From contig NC_092053.1 in the NCBI RefSeq assembly GCF_003086295.3, forward strand, positions 89,376,745 to 89,440,744: 64,000 bases of DNA, read 5' to 3'. How positions within the stretch are numbered: position 1 is the stretch's first letter; every line of letters begins with the position of its first letter. Shown piece after piece: positions 41,559 through 52,522 of the stretch. Source of the stretch: Arachis hypogaea. Its lineage: Eukaryota > Streptophyta > Magnoliopsida > Fabales > Fabaceae. A program made the position numbers and the translations under genes. The notes beneath the pieces are model-generated. The model worked only from the letters and a program-made list of their open reading frames with translations, ran no database searches and was not told the origin of the DNA.

Positions 41559-43421
41559 CAGCTCTTTTTATACACTTAATGTATGAGGGCATTTGTTGGA
41601 GAGCCTTGATGAATGATGTGTTTACATGGAGAGATGCAAACATGTCGAGGAAATTTGAGTACACTTTCCTTTCTACACCACCCTTGAGTCTATGGGAAAA
41701 AGGTGCATATGGGTTCAGAATCTCCTTCTCCCTTAACTCCTCCCTCTGTGTGGGGTTGGTTTCTTGGTCACTCTCTTCTTGCTTCTCTGCTGGAATATTT
41801 CGAGAGTGTTCTAAGGGTTTGATCAGTTCTTTCTCAGTCCTCTTATCATATAAGGTGACCACCTTGCATTCTTCTCATTTTACTTTCTTTGCTTCACCTC
41901 TCGGGTTTTTCTCCGTGTCACTTGGGAAACTATCAGTAGGTTTAGGAATCTTCTTAGAAAGGTATCCCACTTGAAATTCCAGCCTCTTGATGGTGTCTCC
42001 CTGGTTTTTGATATTGGCTCGCACCTCCTCCTTGAACACCTTGTTGTCTTGGATTTCCTTGCATATGCCTTCAAGTAGAGTCTCAATCCTTGAGAGCCTA
42101 TCTTCGAATGGTGATAGTGGGTTGATATTGGAGGGATGAGAAGGGCCATTTTGGTTTTGATATGGATGTTGGGAGGTATTGTTAGATGGGTGCTGATATG
42201 ATCTCTGTGTGGAATGTTGGTGAGTTACATTGTGGTTGGGATTGTGATGTCTCTGATCTTGGCTTTGATCCTGTTGATTTCCCCACCCGAAGTTTGGGTG
42301 GTTCTTCCAACCAGGATTATAAGTTTTGGAGTATGGATCATGGGTCTGCCTAGGTGAGTTCCCAATATAGTTGGCTTGTTCCCGGTCACCTTCTTCCTCT
42401 GTGTTTGCTCCCTCTTGAGCTGCTGATGATGTGATGACTGCTGTCACTTGGTTCCTTTCCATCTTCTTGGTAAGGTCAGCCAGCTGCTTGGTGATCATCT
42501 TGTTTTGAGCCAATAGCACGTCCATGTTGTTTAGCTCCATTACTCCTTGAGTGTTTTCCCTTTCAGAAGCATTGAAGTAGTCATTCTCCGCTACAGTCTC
42601 GATGACATCTATGGCTTCTTCAATGGTCTTCTTCTTGTTCAGAGATCTCCCGGATGAGTGGTCCACTGCCTTCTTTGATTCATAAGAAAGACCCTCATAG
42701 AAAATGTGTAACCGCACCATTCATTGAACATGTCTGGCAGGCACCTTCTTGTCAAGTCCTTAAACCTCTCCCATGCTTCATAGAGAGTTTCACCATCTTA
42801 TTACCTGAAGTTTTGTACCTCAGCTTTCAACCTGTTGATTCTTTGAGGAGGATAGAATCTTGCCAAAAATTTGTTTACCACATCTTCCCAGGTTGTTAAA
42901 CTCTCCTTCGGAAAGGATTCCAGCTATTTGGATGCCTTATCCTTGAGTGAAAAGGGAAACAGAAGCAGTCTATAGGTGTCAGGATGAACACCATTAGACT
43001 TCAGATTATCACATATCCTTAGGAAGGTGGTGAGATGTTGATTGGGGTCTTCTTGGTCATTTCCTCCGAATGCACAATTGTTCTGGACTAGGGTGATGAG
43101 CTGGGGCTTTAGTTCAAAGTTATTGGCATGTATGGTTGGCCTTTGGATGCTACTTCCACAGTTTCCTGGGTTTTGATTGATATAAGAGCCTAGAACTCTT
43201 CTCTCTTGCCCAACATGATTCACTGGACCTTCTCTGGCATGGTTGTGAGCCTCTTCTTCATGGTGGTTCTCCATATTCTCCTCCTTGTCTGGTTCAAAAT
43301 ACTCTTCCTCTTCCTCAGCACCAACGACTCTCTTTCCTCTTACTTCCCTCCTTAATCTAAGGAAGGTCCTCTCAGGTTCAGAATCAAAGGAAGTTGAAGC
43401 CCCGCTTCTTCTACCTGTCAT
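41509..43421 (-). pseudogene. gag of element B, frameshifted
   Basis: ATG 43421 (MTGRRSGASTSFDSEPER) opens a 165-codon part with the Gag core start (NNFELKPQLITLVQNNCAF), ending at a stop at 42924. The next 200 bp continue the core with stops. A second frame (42720-41875) has VRLHIFYEGLSYESKKAVDH, a coiled-coil segment, YNPGWKNHPNFGWGNQ and a His/Asn/Gln-rich linker, and a last part (41862-41509) leads to the protease. No CCHC knuckle. The YNPxWRNHPNFxW motif, shared with C and E, may take its place; that is inference. Confidence 0.75.
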
Positions 43422-43692
43422 ACAACCAACAAGGCAAAAAGCAAGAGAGAAATTGAATGGAAATTACTCTTGTTAGAATGGCTATTAGTGTGAGTGATGC
43501 AATATATCAAACAGTTAGTGGGTTAGTTAACGGACTTGTAAACAATGACAAAAACACAACAACTGGGTAAGGGATAAAGGAAAGAAAATAACTAAAACTG
43601 AAATTAAATTACTCAAATGGAATTAAACAAAACAAAAGAAAAATGCTCAATCTAGTTATCCTCCAACTTAATCATTGTCGATACAAAATAAA
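43422..43692 (-). other. Short leader of element B
   Basis: About 0.27 kb between PBS and gag, without other features. It is much shorter than the leaders of A and C. Confidence 0.6.
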
Positions 43693-43710
43693 TCCCCGGC
43701 AACGGCGCCA
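43693..43710 (-). promoter_or_regulatory. Primer-binding site of element B (tRNA-Asp)
   Basis: TGGCGCCGTTGCCGGGGA, perfect; spacer AGTTTA to the LTR. Confidence 0.9.
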
Positions 43711-43716
43711 TAAACT

Positions 43717-45938
43717 TGATGCACGGAAACTTGTCTCTCAACAAATTTTCCTTCGGCAAGTATACCGAATTGTCGTCAAGTAAAAACTCACAATAGAGTG
43801 AGGTCGAATCCCACAGGGATTGATTGGTCAAGGAACTTTAATTAGAGGAATGTTCTACTTGAGCTAAGCAGAAATTGAGTTGAGGAGTTACAGAAAATTA
43901 AATGGCGGGAAAGTAAATAACAGAAAATGTAAATACTGAAAATAAATGGCAGAATGTAAATGGCATAAAGTAAATTACAGAATCTTAAATGGGGATTTGG
44001 GAAGATGAGCAGAGAAGTAAATGGCAGAAAATAAAGAGAATGGATAAGATCAGAAATAGGGGATTCATTGGGCTTAGGAGATGTTGCATTCTCTGGATCA
44101 AGTTCATTTTCATCTCATCCTCAATCAATGCATTCATTGATCTCCTTGGCAATCTTAAGTGATTGGATTCCAATTCCTTAGAAACCCAATCTCTCTAAGC
44201 TTGAACAATTGCCCAATTCTTTGATTTAATTGCTCATGGGAAGAGATGAAGTTTGGTCACTGATTATACCACATGCATTCCCAAATCAAAGTGTTGGTAG
44301 GATTATATGTCACTATATCCATCCAAACCCCAATTTGGTCCAGCATGAGAAAGCAATTCTAGCATGATCTCATCATTCCTCTTCCAAGGTTCCGAGGAGA
44401 TCCAATTATGGAGAGCTTCTCTTCCAAGATAGCTAACCAATTGGATGAAGAACGAAAGCTTTCTAGTAAAATCAAGAGAAAAGAAAGAGGAAGAATAATG
44501 AAAACTATTTTTGATCCATCAAATTACAACAGAGCTCCCTAACCTAATGAAAAGGGGTTTAGTTGTTCATAGCTCTGGAAATGGAAAGCAAAAATAAAAA
44601 GTACATTCTGAAAATCAACTAGAAGTTGCAGAGAAAGTAAAATATACAGAGTGTAATTCTCAAGTCCCAGCTCTCTCTCTTTCAACTCAAAACTATCCCT
44701 ATATTTACTACTCTTCAGATCTTCTAGTTAGCTCTTCAATTCTTGGATATGGGCCTTTGATCTTCAGTTAAAGCAGTTACAGTCTCTAGTGGACTCAGTT
44801 TTGCTTGCAAAGAAAGTGTGAGTTAGGCATGATGGGAAGTTAGTTAGGACGTTAGTGGCGTTCACGTTAAGCGTAAATTTTGGTTCGAGAGCGTTAGTGA
44901 CGATAACTTTATCACTAACGTTCCAAACTAAGTGATTCACGTTAACTTCAACATTAGTGGTACTAACGTGACCACTAACGTTGCCTCTTAGCCCTTCGCA
45001 AACGTTGTTAGCAATCACTTTTACCAATAACGTTGCTTCTTATCCCTTTCTTCCACGTTAATGGTCCACGTTAATGTAACTAATGTGGCCCTTAACGTGG
45101 GCATGCCCAAGCTTCGAGAGCGTTAGTGACAATCACCTTTGTCACTAACGTTTCAAAGTGCCCCTCTTTCCCACGTTAGTTCTCCACGTTAGTGTAACTA
45201 ACGTGGCCACTAACGTGGGTATGCTTGCCATCTCCAACGTTAGTGACAAAGGTGAGTGTCACTAACGTTGGCCTATCATTCATTGCTCCATGTTACCCTT
45301 CACGTTAGTGGTCTTAACGTGACCACTAACGTAGGCAATCTAAGCTTGGCCTAGCATTAGTGACAAAGGTGAGTGTCACTAACGCTTGCGACCTCCTCTT
45401 TACTCCACATTAGAGTCCACGTTAATTGGATTAACGTGGCTCTTAACGTGGCTTAGTGTGGCGTTAGTGGTGTTCACTTTCACCACTAATGTTGGAGCTC
45501 CCCCTTTCTTCCACGTTAGTTCCCACGTTAGTGTAACTAACGTGGCAACTAACGTGGGTTATGATGGCATTTGAGGGCATTATTTGTGGTAACTTTACCA
45601 CTAACGTTGCAAGGTTGCTCCCTTTCCACGTTAGTGGTCACATTAGTGAGACTAACGTGGCTCCTAACGTTGCTCTTCTATGCTTCCTTTGTCCTGAAAT
45701 CAAAGAAACAAGGTGCATCAAAGCTTTGTTTCAAGTCATGAGATCATGCATCATCCATATTATCATTCAATTCATGCATAATTTTCATGAAATCATGTAA
45801 AGTTCACAATGTTTGCTTGAATCAAGATGTAAGTGTATATTTACCCAAAACTTGCTTATTTACTAAGAAAATGCATGAAACTATCCTAAAAGAGTAAAGA
45901 AAAAGGTCAGTGAAACTGGCCAAAATGCCCTGGCATCA
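43717..45938 (-). repeat. 5' LTR of element B
   Basis: Starts TGATGCCAGGGC at 45938 and ends GTGCATCA at 43717 (2222 bp). The end is inferred from the PBS distance, and the start from the abrupt return of E LTR sequence at 45939. No second copy exists here to confirm it. AAATATAG near 44705-44695 is the best TATA-like candidate. Confidence 0.75.
44848..45670 (-). repeat. About 117-bp higher-order palindrome array in the B LTR
   Basis: Two palindromes alternate: CGTTAGTGACAA...TTGTCACTAACG and CCACGTTAGT...ACTAACGTGG. Starts of the first are near 44892, 45003, 45121, 45238, 45355, 45462 and 45579; four of the six steps are 117-118 bp. It is in U3, as are the other arrays. Confidence 0.8.
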
Positions 45939-47215
45939 CATGGCAAGCTGTATGTTGGGGGATCACCGTTGTCAATGGCTACCATCTGTCTCAGTGAAAA
46001 TGGTCCAAATACGCTGTCACTGCATGGCTAATCATCTGTCGGTTCTCACTCATGTTGGAATAGGATCCATTGATCCTTTTGCGTCTGTCACGACGCCCAA
46101 CACTCGCGAGTTTGAAGCTCGTCACAATCATCCCATCCCAGATCCTACTCAGAATACCATAGACAAGGTTTAGACTTTCCGGATCTCAAGAATGGCCACC
46201 AATAATTCTACCCTATACCACGAAGGTTCTAATCTTAGATTAGAAACCCAAAAGATATGTACTCAAGCTATTGCAGATAGAACGGAGGTGGTTGTCAGGC
46301 ACGCGTTCATAGGTGAGAATGATGATGAGTGTCACGGATCATCACATTCATCATGTTGAAGTGCGAGTGAATATCTTGGAATAAGAATAAGCTTGAATTG
46401 AATAGAAAACAGTAGTACTTTTCATTAATTCATGAGGAATAGTAGAGCTCCACACCTTAATCTATGGGGTGTAGAAACTCCACTGTTGAAAATACATAAG
46501 TGAAAATATGGTAGACATGGCCAAGTGGCCAGCCTCCCATGGAGGTCTCAGAACGTAAAAGTTACATAATGTGTTCCAGAGATGAAAATACAATAGTAAA
46601 AGATCCTATTTATAATGAACTAGTAGCCTAGGGTTTACAGAAATAAGTAATTAATGCAGAAACCACTTCCGGGCCCACTTGGTGTGTGCTTGGGCTGAGC
46701 ATTGAAGCTTTTACATGTATAAACTTTTCTTGGAGTTAAATGCCAGCTCTGGTGCCAGTTTGGGCATTTAACTCCAGCTTTTATGCCAGTTCTGGCGTTT
46801 AACGCCAGAATAGGGTAGAAAGTTGGCGTTTAAACGCCAGTTTGCGTTATCAAAACCCGAGCAAAGTATAGACTATTATATATTGCTGGAAAGCTCAGGA
46901 TGTCTACTTTCCAACGCAATTGAGAGCGTGCCAATTGGGCTTCAGTAGCTCCAGAAAATCCATTTCGAGTGCAGGAAGGTCAGAATCCAACAGCATCTGC
47001 AGTCCTTTTTTAGCCTCTGAATCAGATTTTTGCTCAGGTCCCTCAATTTCAGCCAGAAAATACCTGAAATCACAGAAAAATGCACAAACTCATAGTAAAG
47101 TCCAGAAATGTGATTTTTATTTAAAAACTAATAAAAATATAATAAAAAGTAACTAAAACATACTGAAAACTACCTAAAAACAATGTCAAAAAGCGTATAA
47201 ATTATCCGCTCATCA
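45939..47215 (-). repeat. 3' LTR of element E, truncated by B
   Basis: Starts TGATGAGCGGATAA at 47215 and follows the C/J LTR until 45939 (GCCATG), where B is inserted. About 0.35 kb of the LTR end is missing. TATA-like box 46614-46607. Confidence 0.85.
46730..46840 (-). repeat. 31-bp-register palindrome array in the E LTR (4 units)
   Basis: Units start at 46730, 46761, 46792 and 46823, each exactly 31 bp apart. Confidence 0.85.
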
Positions 47216-47253
47216 CAACACCAAACTTAAATTGTTGCATGTCCCCAAGCAAC
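47216..47253 (-). promoter_or_regulatory. Hairpin plus PPT-like module before the E 3' LTR
   Basis: In sense: GTTGCTTG-GGGA-CATGCAAC (47253-47234, one T-T mismatch), then TTTAAGTTTGGTGTTG to the LTR start. Confidence 0.6.
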
Positions 47254-48313
47254 CAAAAACAAAGTAGGATAAAAAGAAGAAAATATACAATAATTTCCAA
47301 AAACATCTATGAAGATCAGTCTTAATTAGATGAGCGGGGCTCTTAGCTTTTTGCTTCTGAATAGTTTTGGCATCTCACTTTATCCTTTGAAGTTCAGAAT
47401 GATTGACTTCTATAGGAACTCAGAATTCAGATAGTGTTATTGATTCTCCTAGTTTAGTATGTTGATTCTTGAACATAGTTACTTTATGAGTCTTGGCGAT
47501 GACCCTAAGCATTTTGTTTTCCAGTATTACCACCGGATACATAAATGCCACAGACACATAACTGGGTGAACCTTTTCAGATTGTGACTCAGCTTTGCTAG
47601 AGTCCCCAATTAGAGGTGTCCAGAGCTCTTAAGCACACTCTTTTGCTTTGGACCACGACTTTAACCGCTCAGTCTCAAGCTTTTCACTTGACACCTTCAC
47701 GCCACAAGCACATAGTTAGGGACAGCTTGGTTTAGCCGCTTAGACCAGGATTTTTATTCCCTTGGGCCCTCCTATCCATTGATGCTCAAAGCTTTGGATC
47801 TTTTTTATTTTACCCTTGCCTTTTGGTTTAAAGGGCTATTGGCTTTTTCTGCTTGCTTTTTCTTTTTCTCTCTTTTTCTTTTTTTTTTTCGCCATTTTTT
47901 TCGCTAGCTTTTCACTGCTTTTTCTTGCTTCAAGAATCAATTTTATGAATTTTCAGATTATCAATAACATTTCTCCTTTTCCATCATTCTTTCAAGAGCC
48001 AACAATTTTAACATTCATAAACAACAAATTCAAAAATATGCACTGTTCAAGCATTCATTCAGAAAACAAAAAGTATTGCTACCACATCAAAATAATTAAA
48101 CTATTTTAAAATTCGAAATTCATGTACTTCTTTTTCTTTTGCAATTAAAAATATTTTTCATTTTAGAAAGGTGATGGATTCATAGGACATTCATAGCTTT
48201 AAGACCTGGACACTAATGATCATGTAATAAAGACACAAACATAGATAGAGCATAAAGCATAATTTTCGAAAAATAGAAAAATAAGAGAACGGAGATTAAA
48301 GAATGGGTCCACC
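47254..48313 (-). other. 3' untranslated region of element E
   Basis: Closely matches 1991-3095 of C, including the AAGCTTTGAGCATCAAT block (about 47780) and a T-rich run (47850-47890, plus strand). No gene; the 97-codon ORF at 47816 is low-complexity. Confidence 0.65.
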
Positions 48314-48603
48314 TTAGTGATGGCGGCTAATTCTTCCTCTTGAAGATCCAATGGAACGCTTGAGCTCCTCTATGTCTCTTCCTTGCCTTTGTTGCTCCTC
48401 CCTCATGGCTCTTTGGTCTTCTCTAATTTCATGAAGGAGGATGGAATGCTCTTGGTGTTCCACCCTTAGTTGTCCCATGTTGGAACTTAATTCTCCTAGG
48501 GATGTGTTAATTTGCTCCCAATAATTTTGTGGAGGGAAGTGCATCCCTTGAGGCATCTCAGGGATTTCATGATGAGGAATTTCCTCATGCTCTTGTTGAG
48601 GTC
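48314..48603 (-). pseudogene. ORF3 of element E, C-terminal part (after D insertion)
   Basis: Reads PQQEHEEIPHHEIPEMPQG, then a coiled-coil region (SLGELSSNMGQLRVEHQEHS, EEQQRQGRDIEELKRSIG) to a stop at 48314. It continues the protein cut at 56401-56405. Element D sits between the parts with AGGTC on each side. Confidence 0.75.
48599..48603. repeat. Target site duplication of D, left copy (AGGTC)
   Basis: Directly precedes the LTR start TGATAAAC at 48604; repeated at 56401-56405. Confidence 0.88.
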
Positions 48604-50108
48604 TGATAAACTCCATATTTAGGGTTTATTTTGTGTTAAATTTAGAGGGTTTTATCATCTTTTCCCACATTTATCCAATGAAATAGCATGGTTTTATAAC
48701 TTCTCCTTTAATTATGCTTAAGAGTGAAAACATGCTTTTTAGGTCTTACAATAGCTAAATTTAATTTACCTTGATTCCATTAGGTGCCTTGATACGTTTG
48801 TTAAGTGATTTCAGATTTGGGAGGCAAGATTGGATCAAGGGGATGAAGGAAAAGCATGTAAAATTGGAGAACTCATGAAGAAATGAAGGAATCGCAAAAG
48901 TTGTCAAGCCGACCTCTTCGCACTTAATCGACCATAACTTGAGCTACAGAGATCCAAATGATGCGGTTCCAGTTACGTTGGAAAGCTAACATCCAGGGTT
49001 TTGAAATGATATAAGATGTGCCATAGTTGCATCACGTTTAGAGGGGCGCGCACGCACCGATTTGCACGTGATTTATTAAAAGCAAATTAGTGGCCAGCGA
49101 ATTCTAAGGCATTTTGGGCGCAATCCAACTCATTTCTAATGCTATTTGACCCAAGGATTAAAGAGGGATGAGACATCTAGTTATTAGTTTAGTTTTACTT
49201 TAGTTTTCACATGCTTTTAGTTAGTTTCTAGAGAGAGAAGCTCTCTCTTCTCTCTAGAATTAGGAGTAAGTTAGGTCTATGTTTAATTCATGCTTTGATT
49301 TACTTTTCCTTTATCAATTCTTCTTCTTCTACCTTTCCTCTCTCTAGTTTAGAATTTATTTCGTGTAATTCTTTACTTTTATGTTGACGCATCTTTGTTC
49401 TTCCATTTTCATTTTAATGCAATTTATGTTTTCATGTTCCTTTATTGTTCATTTGATTTGTTGTTGTTTAATTTCTTACAATTGAGTAGTGTAGATTTAC
49501 TTTCCTTGCACTCTTTACTATGCTTTCCTTTTATGCCTTTCAAGTGTTTGATAAAATGCTTGGTTGGATTTTAGAGTAGAATTTTGTGCTCTTGGCTTGG
49601 GAAGGTAACTTAGGAACTCTTGAGTTACTAATGTCCAAGTGATTAACGATTGGGAGCGATTAACGCTAGATCTCACTAATTGATTTGGTGGAGAACTAGG
49701 ACTTATGGTCTTGGATTGACATAGCTCACTTGACCTTCCTTTATTAGTTAGGGGTTAACTTAGTGGGGTTGGTCCTTGCCAATTCTCATGTTGTGGTTAG
49801 TGATTAGGATAGAGATCCTTGACCACCAAATCTTGCCAAGGCCTTTTTGTTATTTGAATTTCATTTCCATTTACTTTTCATGTTTCTTATCCAAAAACCC
49901 CAAAATACTTCATAACCAATAACAAGACACTTCATTGTAATTCCTAGGGAGAACGACCCGAGGTTCAATACTTCGGTTTATAAATTTAGGGGTTTATACT
50001 TGTGACAAACAATCTTTTGTATGAAAGGATTATTGATTAGTTTAGAAACTATACCTTACAACGAGACTTTATTTGAGAATTTCTAAACCGTCAAAAGTCT
50101 AATCATCA
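48604..50108 (+). repeat. 5' LTR of element D
   Basis: TGATAAACTCC to CTAATCATCA. It contains a GC-rich stretch (49045-49070), the hairpin TTCTAGAGAGA...TCTCTCTAGAA (49226-49259) and the conserved end GGAGAACGACCCGAGG (about 49950). Confidence 0.9.
49226..49259 (+). repeat. CT/AG hairpin in the D LTR
   Basis: Arms TTCTAGAGAGA and TCTCTCTAGAA (11 bp, perfect) around 12 bases. Also at about 55518-55551, in H (62662-62695) and in L (11024-11057, minus). Confidence 0.75.
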
Positions 50109-50111
50109 AAA

Positions 50112-50129
50112 TGGCGCCGTTGCCGGGGA
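50112..50129 (+). promoter_or_regulatory. Primer-binding site of element D (tRNA-Asp)
   Basis: TGGCGCCGTTGCCGGGGA, perfect, three bases (AAA) after the LTR end. Confidence 0.9.
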
Positions 50130-50276
50130 TTGCAATGGTGTTGTATTATTGGTTATTGTATATATGTGAATATTGTGAATAGCTTGGTTTTTGGATTTCT
50201 TGTTAGTTTTTGCTAGTTTAGGATTTTGTTTCATTATTTTTCTATTAGCTTTTGAATTTTATTTTCTCTTTTCACT

Positions 50277-51944
50277 ATGAATTCTCACTTTGGCTATGAG
50301 TGTGATTACAACTATGTTGTAGGAAATGAGAGCTACAATAAAGAAATGCATCAAGGATGGAACAATCAAAGGTGGGAGGAGCCATATGCATATGATCAAT
50401 CCTCTTGGCAACAACCTCCACCAATGCACTATGAAGAAGAGCCATTCTATGATGCATATCAATCCAACGGCTATGGTGAATCTCCTTGTAACTTTCAAGA
50501 ACCACCACCATATGCCTATGAATCATATCCTCAACATAAACCTCAACCACACTCACAAGCCTCCTTTCACCAAACACATCCATATGACCCTAACCCATAT
50601 CCATCCTACCAACCACCTTTTGAACCATATGAGCTATACATGGAACCACCATTCCAATATCAATACTCCCAAGAACCACCTCAATATACACCACCATATC
50701 CTTACCAAGAAGAACCATCTCCCTATTATGAACCCTTTCTCCAAGATAATGAACCCTCTTATCCACTCCAAATCCCAATGGATGAAATCCTTAGCCTTAT
50801 ACTTCAAGGGCAAGGAGAAATACAAAAGGAGACACTAGAATTTGTGGCTACCTTGACCAAGGTAGTAAGCATTTTAGCCTCCTAATGCTTGAGCACTCAA
50901 AGCACTCCCATGGTCACATGTGGAGAATTAGTTGAAAAGCATCGCATGAAGGAGATATTGGAAACTCCGATGGGTGATGAGGGATGCCACTTTGTGTTAG
51001 AACAATTGGAGGAGCCTATGATCATTGAAGAAAAGGAAGAAGTGGTTGAAGACTTAGGAGATGCGAAACCTCCTTGGGAACCTAGAGTTAAAGAGAACCT
51101 CTCCAAGAAGATTGAATTTGATGTTGAGGAAGAATGTGCACAACCTCCAAGGCATATTCCATATGAAGACTTGGAAGGAATGAAGCAAGAATTGAGTTCC
51201 CTTGGTGATGAAGATCATGCATCCAATCTTCTTGGTGGTGAATCCTTTGAATTTGAAGAACCTCCTTATCCCATTAAGATGGAAAGCAATGTGGAGGTAA
51301 ATTTCTCTCAACCTCCCATTTATGATCTGAGTGATGGAGAAGAGTTAGAGAAAATTGATGAACAAAGGATTGAAAGTGAAGACGCTTGTGAAGAGGTGGA
51401 AGTGATCAAGGAAGAACACAAGGGAGTAGAGCTTACAAGCACATTGGAGATACCTCTCCCCAAGCCACCACCATCCATTCTTTCATTCAAGTGGGTAAAT
51501 TCCTTATACTTAAGCATTATTATTCCCCTTTAATATGGTTTGCTTGAGACGGATGGTCAACTTAGACATATTTGTGGCTTTAAGAGTAAAAGGGAGATGG
51601 CTAGTGGTTGGAAACATTATTCTAGGCCCATTATAGTTGCATGTTCAAAGCTTAATTGCAAAGTTTGGTGTAGAGCTAGATTGTTTCGGTCTAGGAGAAT
51701 GTTTGGTCACTTTATTGAGAATTCTAAGCTCATGCCACCCAAATGGAATAATGATAATCAACTCAAAGATGGGTGTGGCAACAAGATATGGGATCCGGAA
51801 ATACATGAGGATCAATTTTGGGAGCCCATAATCTATGAAGAACTCCATCAAAGCTTGGGAAAATTGAACTTGAAGAATGGAGCTTATTGGAAATGCAAGC
51901 ATTGGTGGTTGTTCAAGGATGATTTCAAGCACAAGCCACCTTGA
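50277..51944 (+). pseudogene. Element D protein: Tyr/Pro-rich head, acidic middle, Trp/Lys-rich tail; two stops
   Basis: One frame of 556 codons from ATG 50277 to TGA 51942-51944, broken by TAA at 50883 and TAA at 51531. I do not recognise it. Codons 1-170 are Tyr, Pro, Gln and Glu-rich (PPYPYQEEPSPYYEPF), low-complexity and probably disordered, with a prion-like composition. Codons 205-415 are strongly acidic and repeat a short motif of the form (F/C)xxPP followed by Tyr or Pro and acidic residues (ECAQPPRHIPYED, EFEEPPYPI, NFSQPPIYDLSDGEE). Codons 420-556 are basic and Trp-rich (SGWKHYSRP, KVWCRARLFRSRR, YWKCKHWWLFKDDF) and could bind nucleic acid. There is no zinc knuckle, protease or RT. 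The ORF starts where gag would start, and may be a replacement or an extremely diverged gag. The head resembles that of the F protein in style only. Confidence 0.65.
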
Positions 51945-51959
51945 TGGAGCTCTCCATAA

Positions 51960-52009
51960 GTCCAACTTAAGGACAATAAACAAAAGTGTTAGGTGGGAGA
52001 CACCCCACC
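51960..52009 (+). ncRNA. Twin stem-loop (SL1/SL2), element D copy
   Basis: Sixteen bases after the ORF stop: SL1 GTCC-AACTTAA-GGAC (51960-51974), link AATAAACAAAAGTGTTA, SL2 GGTGGG-AGACAC-CCCACC (51992-52009, perfect 6 bp). The sequence is well away from the other copies, but position, spacing and pairing are the same. Confidence 0.6.
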
Positions 52010-52213
52010 AAGGTAACTTCTTTTCATTTTCTCTTTTTGTACATATTGGTAATTAGTTTAAATTTATGTTTTTGGTTGATTTGTTGAGTATAATTGGTAC
52101 TTAGTATGTTAAATAAGGTTTTATGGTTTTTTGGTAGCTGTTTTGAGGTTAGAATGCTTGGATTGGTGCAAAAATAAAATTAGAAAAAAAAAATTTGAAA
52201 AAAAAATAGAGCA
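52010..52213 (+). other. AT-rich spacer in element D
   Basis: T- then A-rich sequence with no feature; leads into the CG-rich array. Confidence 0.5.
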
Positions 52214-52522
52214 CCATCCACGCGTATGCGCACTGTGCGCGTATGCGTGCATCAAGCATTTTCGCCTACCCACACGGACGCGCCATGTACGCGTACGCGT
52301 GGATTGAGAAATTCCACCCCCAAGCCAAAAACCCGAGAGTTATGCGAACGTTGCGCGCGCATTGTGCCTTTGGCACAAAACAACTCGCGCGTACGCGCAC
52401 ATGACGCATACGCGCCACTCTTGAAATAAGCCATCGACGCGGATGCGCCATGTACGCGTACGCGTCGCGTCCATTGCACCACCATCCACGTGCGCGCGCC
52501 ATGCGTGCGTAGGCGCGGATGC
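52214..52522 (+). repeat. CG-rich ACGCGT palindromic array in element D
   Basis: About five blocks of ACGCGTACGCGT-like sequence (near 52216, 52275, 52385, 52435 and 52490) within AT-rich DNA. The overlapping ORFs on both strands (52226-52646, 52252-52633) come from this composition and are not genes. Confidence 0.75.

Larger units (their letters stand above)
38621..45938 (-). mobile_element. Element B: Athila derivative lacking RT, RNase H and integrase core
   Basis: Minus strand: 5' LTR (43717-45938), perfect PBS, gag in two or more frames, protease, an integrase C-terminal tail, twin stem-loop, and an intact ORF3. The protease is followed after about 430 bp by the integrase tail, so roughly the whole RT, RNase H and integrase core is gone. 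The 3' LTR and 3' UTR are missing beyond 38621. B is inserted in the 3' LTR of element E; CATGG at 45939-45943 is the likely target duplication, its partner lost. Confidence 0.8.

Noticed and set aside
50326..50838. His/Asn/Met-rich ORF in another frame of the D gene
   Set aside because: Shadow of the Tyr/Pro-rich head; its composition follows from frame-shifted reading of CCA/CAT/TAT codons.
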